A DNA stretch of 64,000 nt from positions 1 to 64,000 of the forward strand of contig NZ_JBDOHS010000003.1 of assembly GCF_039832105.1 (NCBI RefSeq), given 5' to 3'. Of this stretch, positions 63,482 through 64,000 are shown piece by piece. The position numbers and the translations under genes were made by a program. The DNA comes from Dorea_A sp016295505. GTDB lineage: Bacteria; Bacillota; Clostridia; Lachnospirales; Lachnospiraceae. Positions within the stretch are counted from its first letter, which is position 1; the number at the start of each line of letters is the position of its first letter. The notes under the pieces are model-generated. The model saw only the letters and a list, made by a program, of their open reading frames with translations. It did not search any database and was not told where the DNA came from.

Positions 63482-64000
63482 TTACTTTCTTGCATTTTTC
63501 ACGCGTTCTTTCAGTTCTTCCAGAATCTCTTTATGCAGCCTTGACTCCATTCCCGGGAATGCCTTTACCAGACGCTCTCCGACTCTGGTGCGGTTCTCTG
63601 CCATCTCTTCATAACGAACACGCAGTTCTTCCATATGTGCTTTGATCTCTTCCATGCGGGCTTTCTGCTCTTCCATGCGGGCTTTCTGCTCTTCCATACG
63701 TTCCCGAATGCCTTCACGCAGTTCTTCCGCAACAGAATCCAGCTGTTCCTTCCTCTCTTCCTTGAACTCCATCGTATCCATCACATTTTCGTAGATATTC
63801 TCTCCCACCTTGTCGGATAGCTCTCGAAGCTCTGCTGCAATCTTTTCCATCGCTTCCAGACGCCGGTTCATCTTCAGGATACCGGATGCAGTCACATACA
63901 GATCCGCAAACAATCCAATTCCCAGAATGATAATCAGAATCATTCCGACTGTAACAGGGATGAAAGACAGCCCTTTATGTATCACCGGATGAATCAGTTT
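63482..64000 (-). CDS. CmpB-type putative ABC transporter permease, C-terminal part (continues past window)
   Basis: The frame is open to the window edge (KLIHPVIHKGLSFI...). Membrane helix PVTVGMILIIILGIGLFADL followed by YVTASGILKMNRRLEAMEK, the C-terminal pattern of CmpB-like membrane proteins, then an 85-residue coiled coil with a triple KARMEEQ/KAHMEEL repeat. The GTG at 63985 is not supported as a start. Function unknown. Confidence 0.6.
   Translation of the reverse strand, partial: KLIHPVIHKGLSFIPVTVGMILIIILGIGLFADLYVTASGILKMNRRLEAMEKIAAELRELSDKVGENIYENVMDTMEFKEERKEQLDSVAEELREGIRERMEEQKARMEEQKARMEEIKAHMEELRVRYEEMAENRTRVGERLVKAFPGMESRLHKEILEELKERVKNARK

Overview
The window looks like a chromosomal segment of an anaerobic, gut-type Firmicute of the Lachnospiraceae kind. 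This is inferred from the moderate G+C, strong AGGAGG ribosome sites, an Etf-linked lactate dehydrogenase operon, a TRAP/old-yellow-enzyme cluster, zinc-ribbon/WG-repeat proteins and the mix of mobile elements. I did no database search, so the genus is open.

Layout. 0-2.6 kb holds debris (IS3 fragment, broken integrase, frameshifted acetyltransferase) around a Fic protein. 2.8-7.0 kb holds an M42 peptidase plus creatininase-family pair, divergent from a PLP aminotransferase-like gene and a FadR-type GntR regulator; TTGTnnACAA palindromes sit on both promoters. 7.1-10.3 kb is a decayed recombinase-in-trio (RIT) element whose third recombinase is cut off after 15 residues, lying beside a group II intron 5-prime fragment inserted directly after a terminator. 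10.4-17.4 kb is a lactate operon (permease, FAD lactate dehydrogenase, EtfB, EtfA, LarA-like racemase, GntR regulator); the permease is broken by two in-frame TGA codons and two TGGGTnAYCCA operators lie upstream.

17.7-38.7 kb is an accessory island of stacked mobile elements: a group II intron 3-prime end; an IS1634-type IS with a perfect-length 83-bp target duplication; an IS66 element with an 8-bp target duplication, itself carrying a complete RIT element inside tnpB; an IS21 element cutting a HerA-like ATPase; and a 4.3-kb block (AlbA_2/Schlafen-type ATP-binding protein, SWIM zinc-finger protein) bounded by a 201-bp direct repeat. Between IS1634 and IS66 sits a compact four-gene operon: a membrane-anchored dCTP-deaminase/dUTPase-fold protein lacking the catalytic glutamate, a methyltransferase, a dCMP deaminase and a 61-residue protein. 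This is the best candidate for an undescribed nucleotide-linked defence system.

38.8-44.2 kb holds housekeeping-like genes (WG-repeat zinc-ribbon protein, Gfo/Idh oxidoreductase, uracil/xanthine permease, nitroreductase pseudogene). 44.2-53.5 kb is a probable quinate/shikimate utilisation cluster (shikimate dehydrogenase, enoate-reductase-like flavoenzyme, LysR regulator, MFS transporter, type I dehydroquinate dehydratase, TRAP transporter). 53.6-64 kb holds a TrmH-type rRNA methyltransferase, an array of five 53-bp repeats, a 1780-residue DUF4062/STAND ATPase, a Gfo/Idh pseudogene with an internal deletion, a Cro/C1-type regulator divergent from a membrane Ser/Thr kinase, a two-repeat surface protein and the end of a CmpB-type membrane protein.
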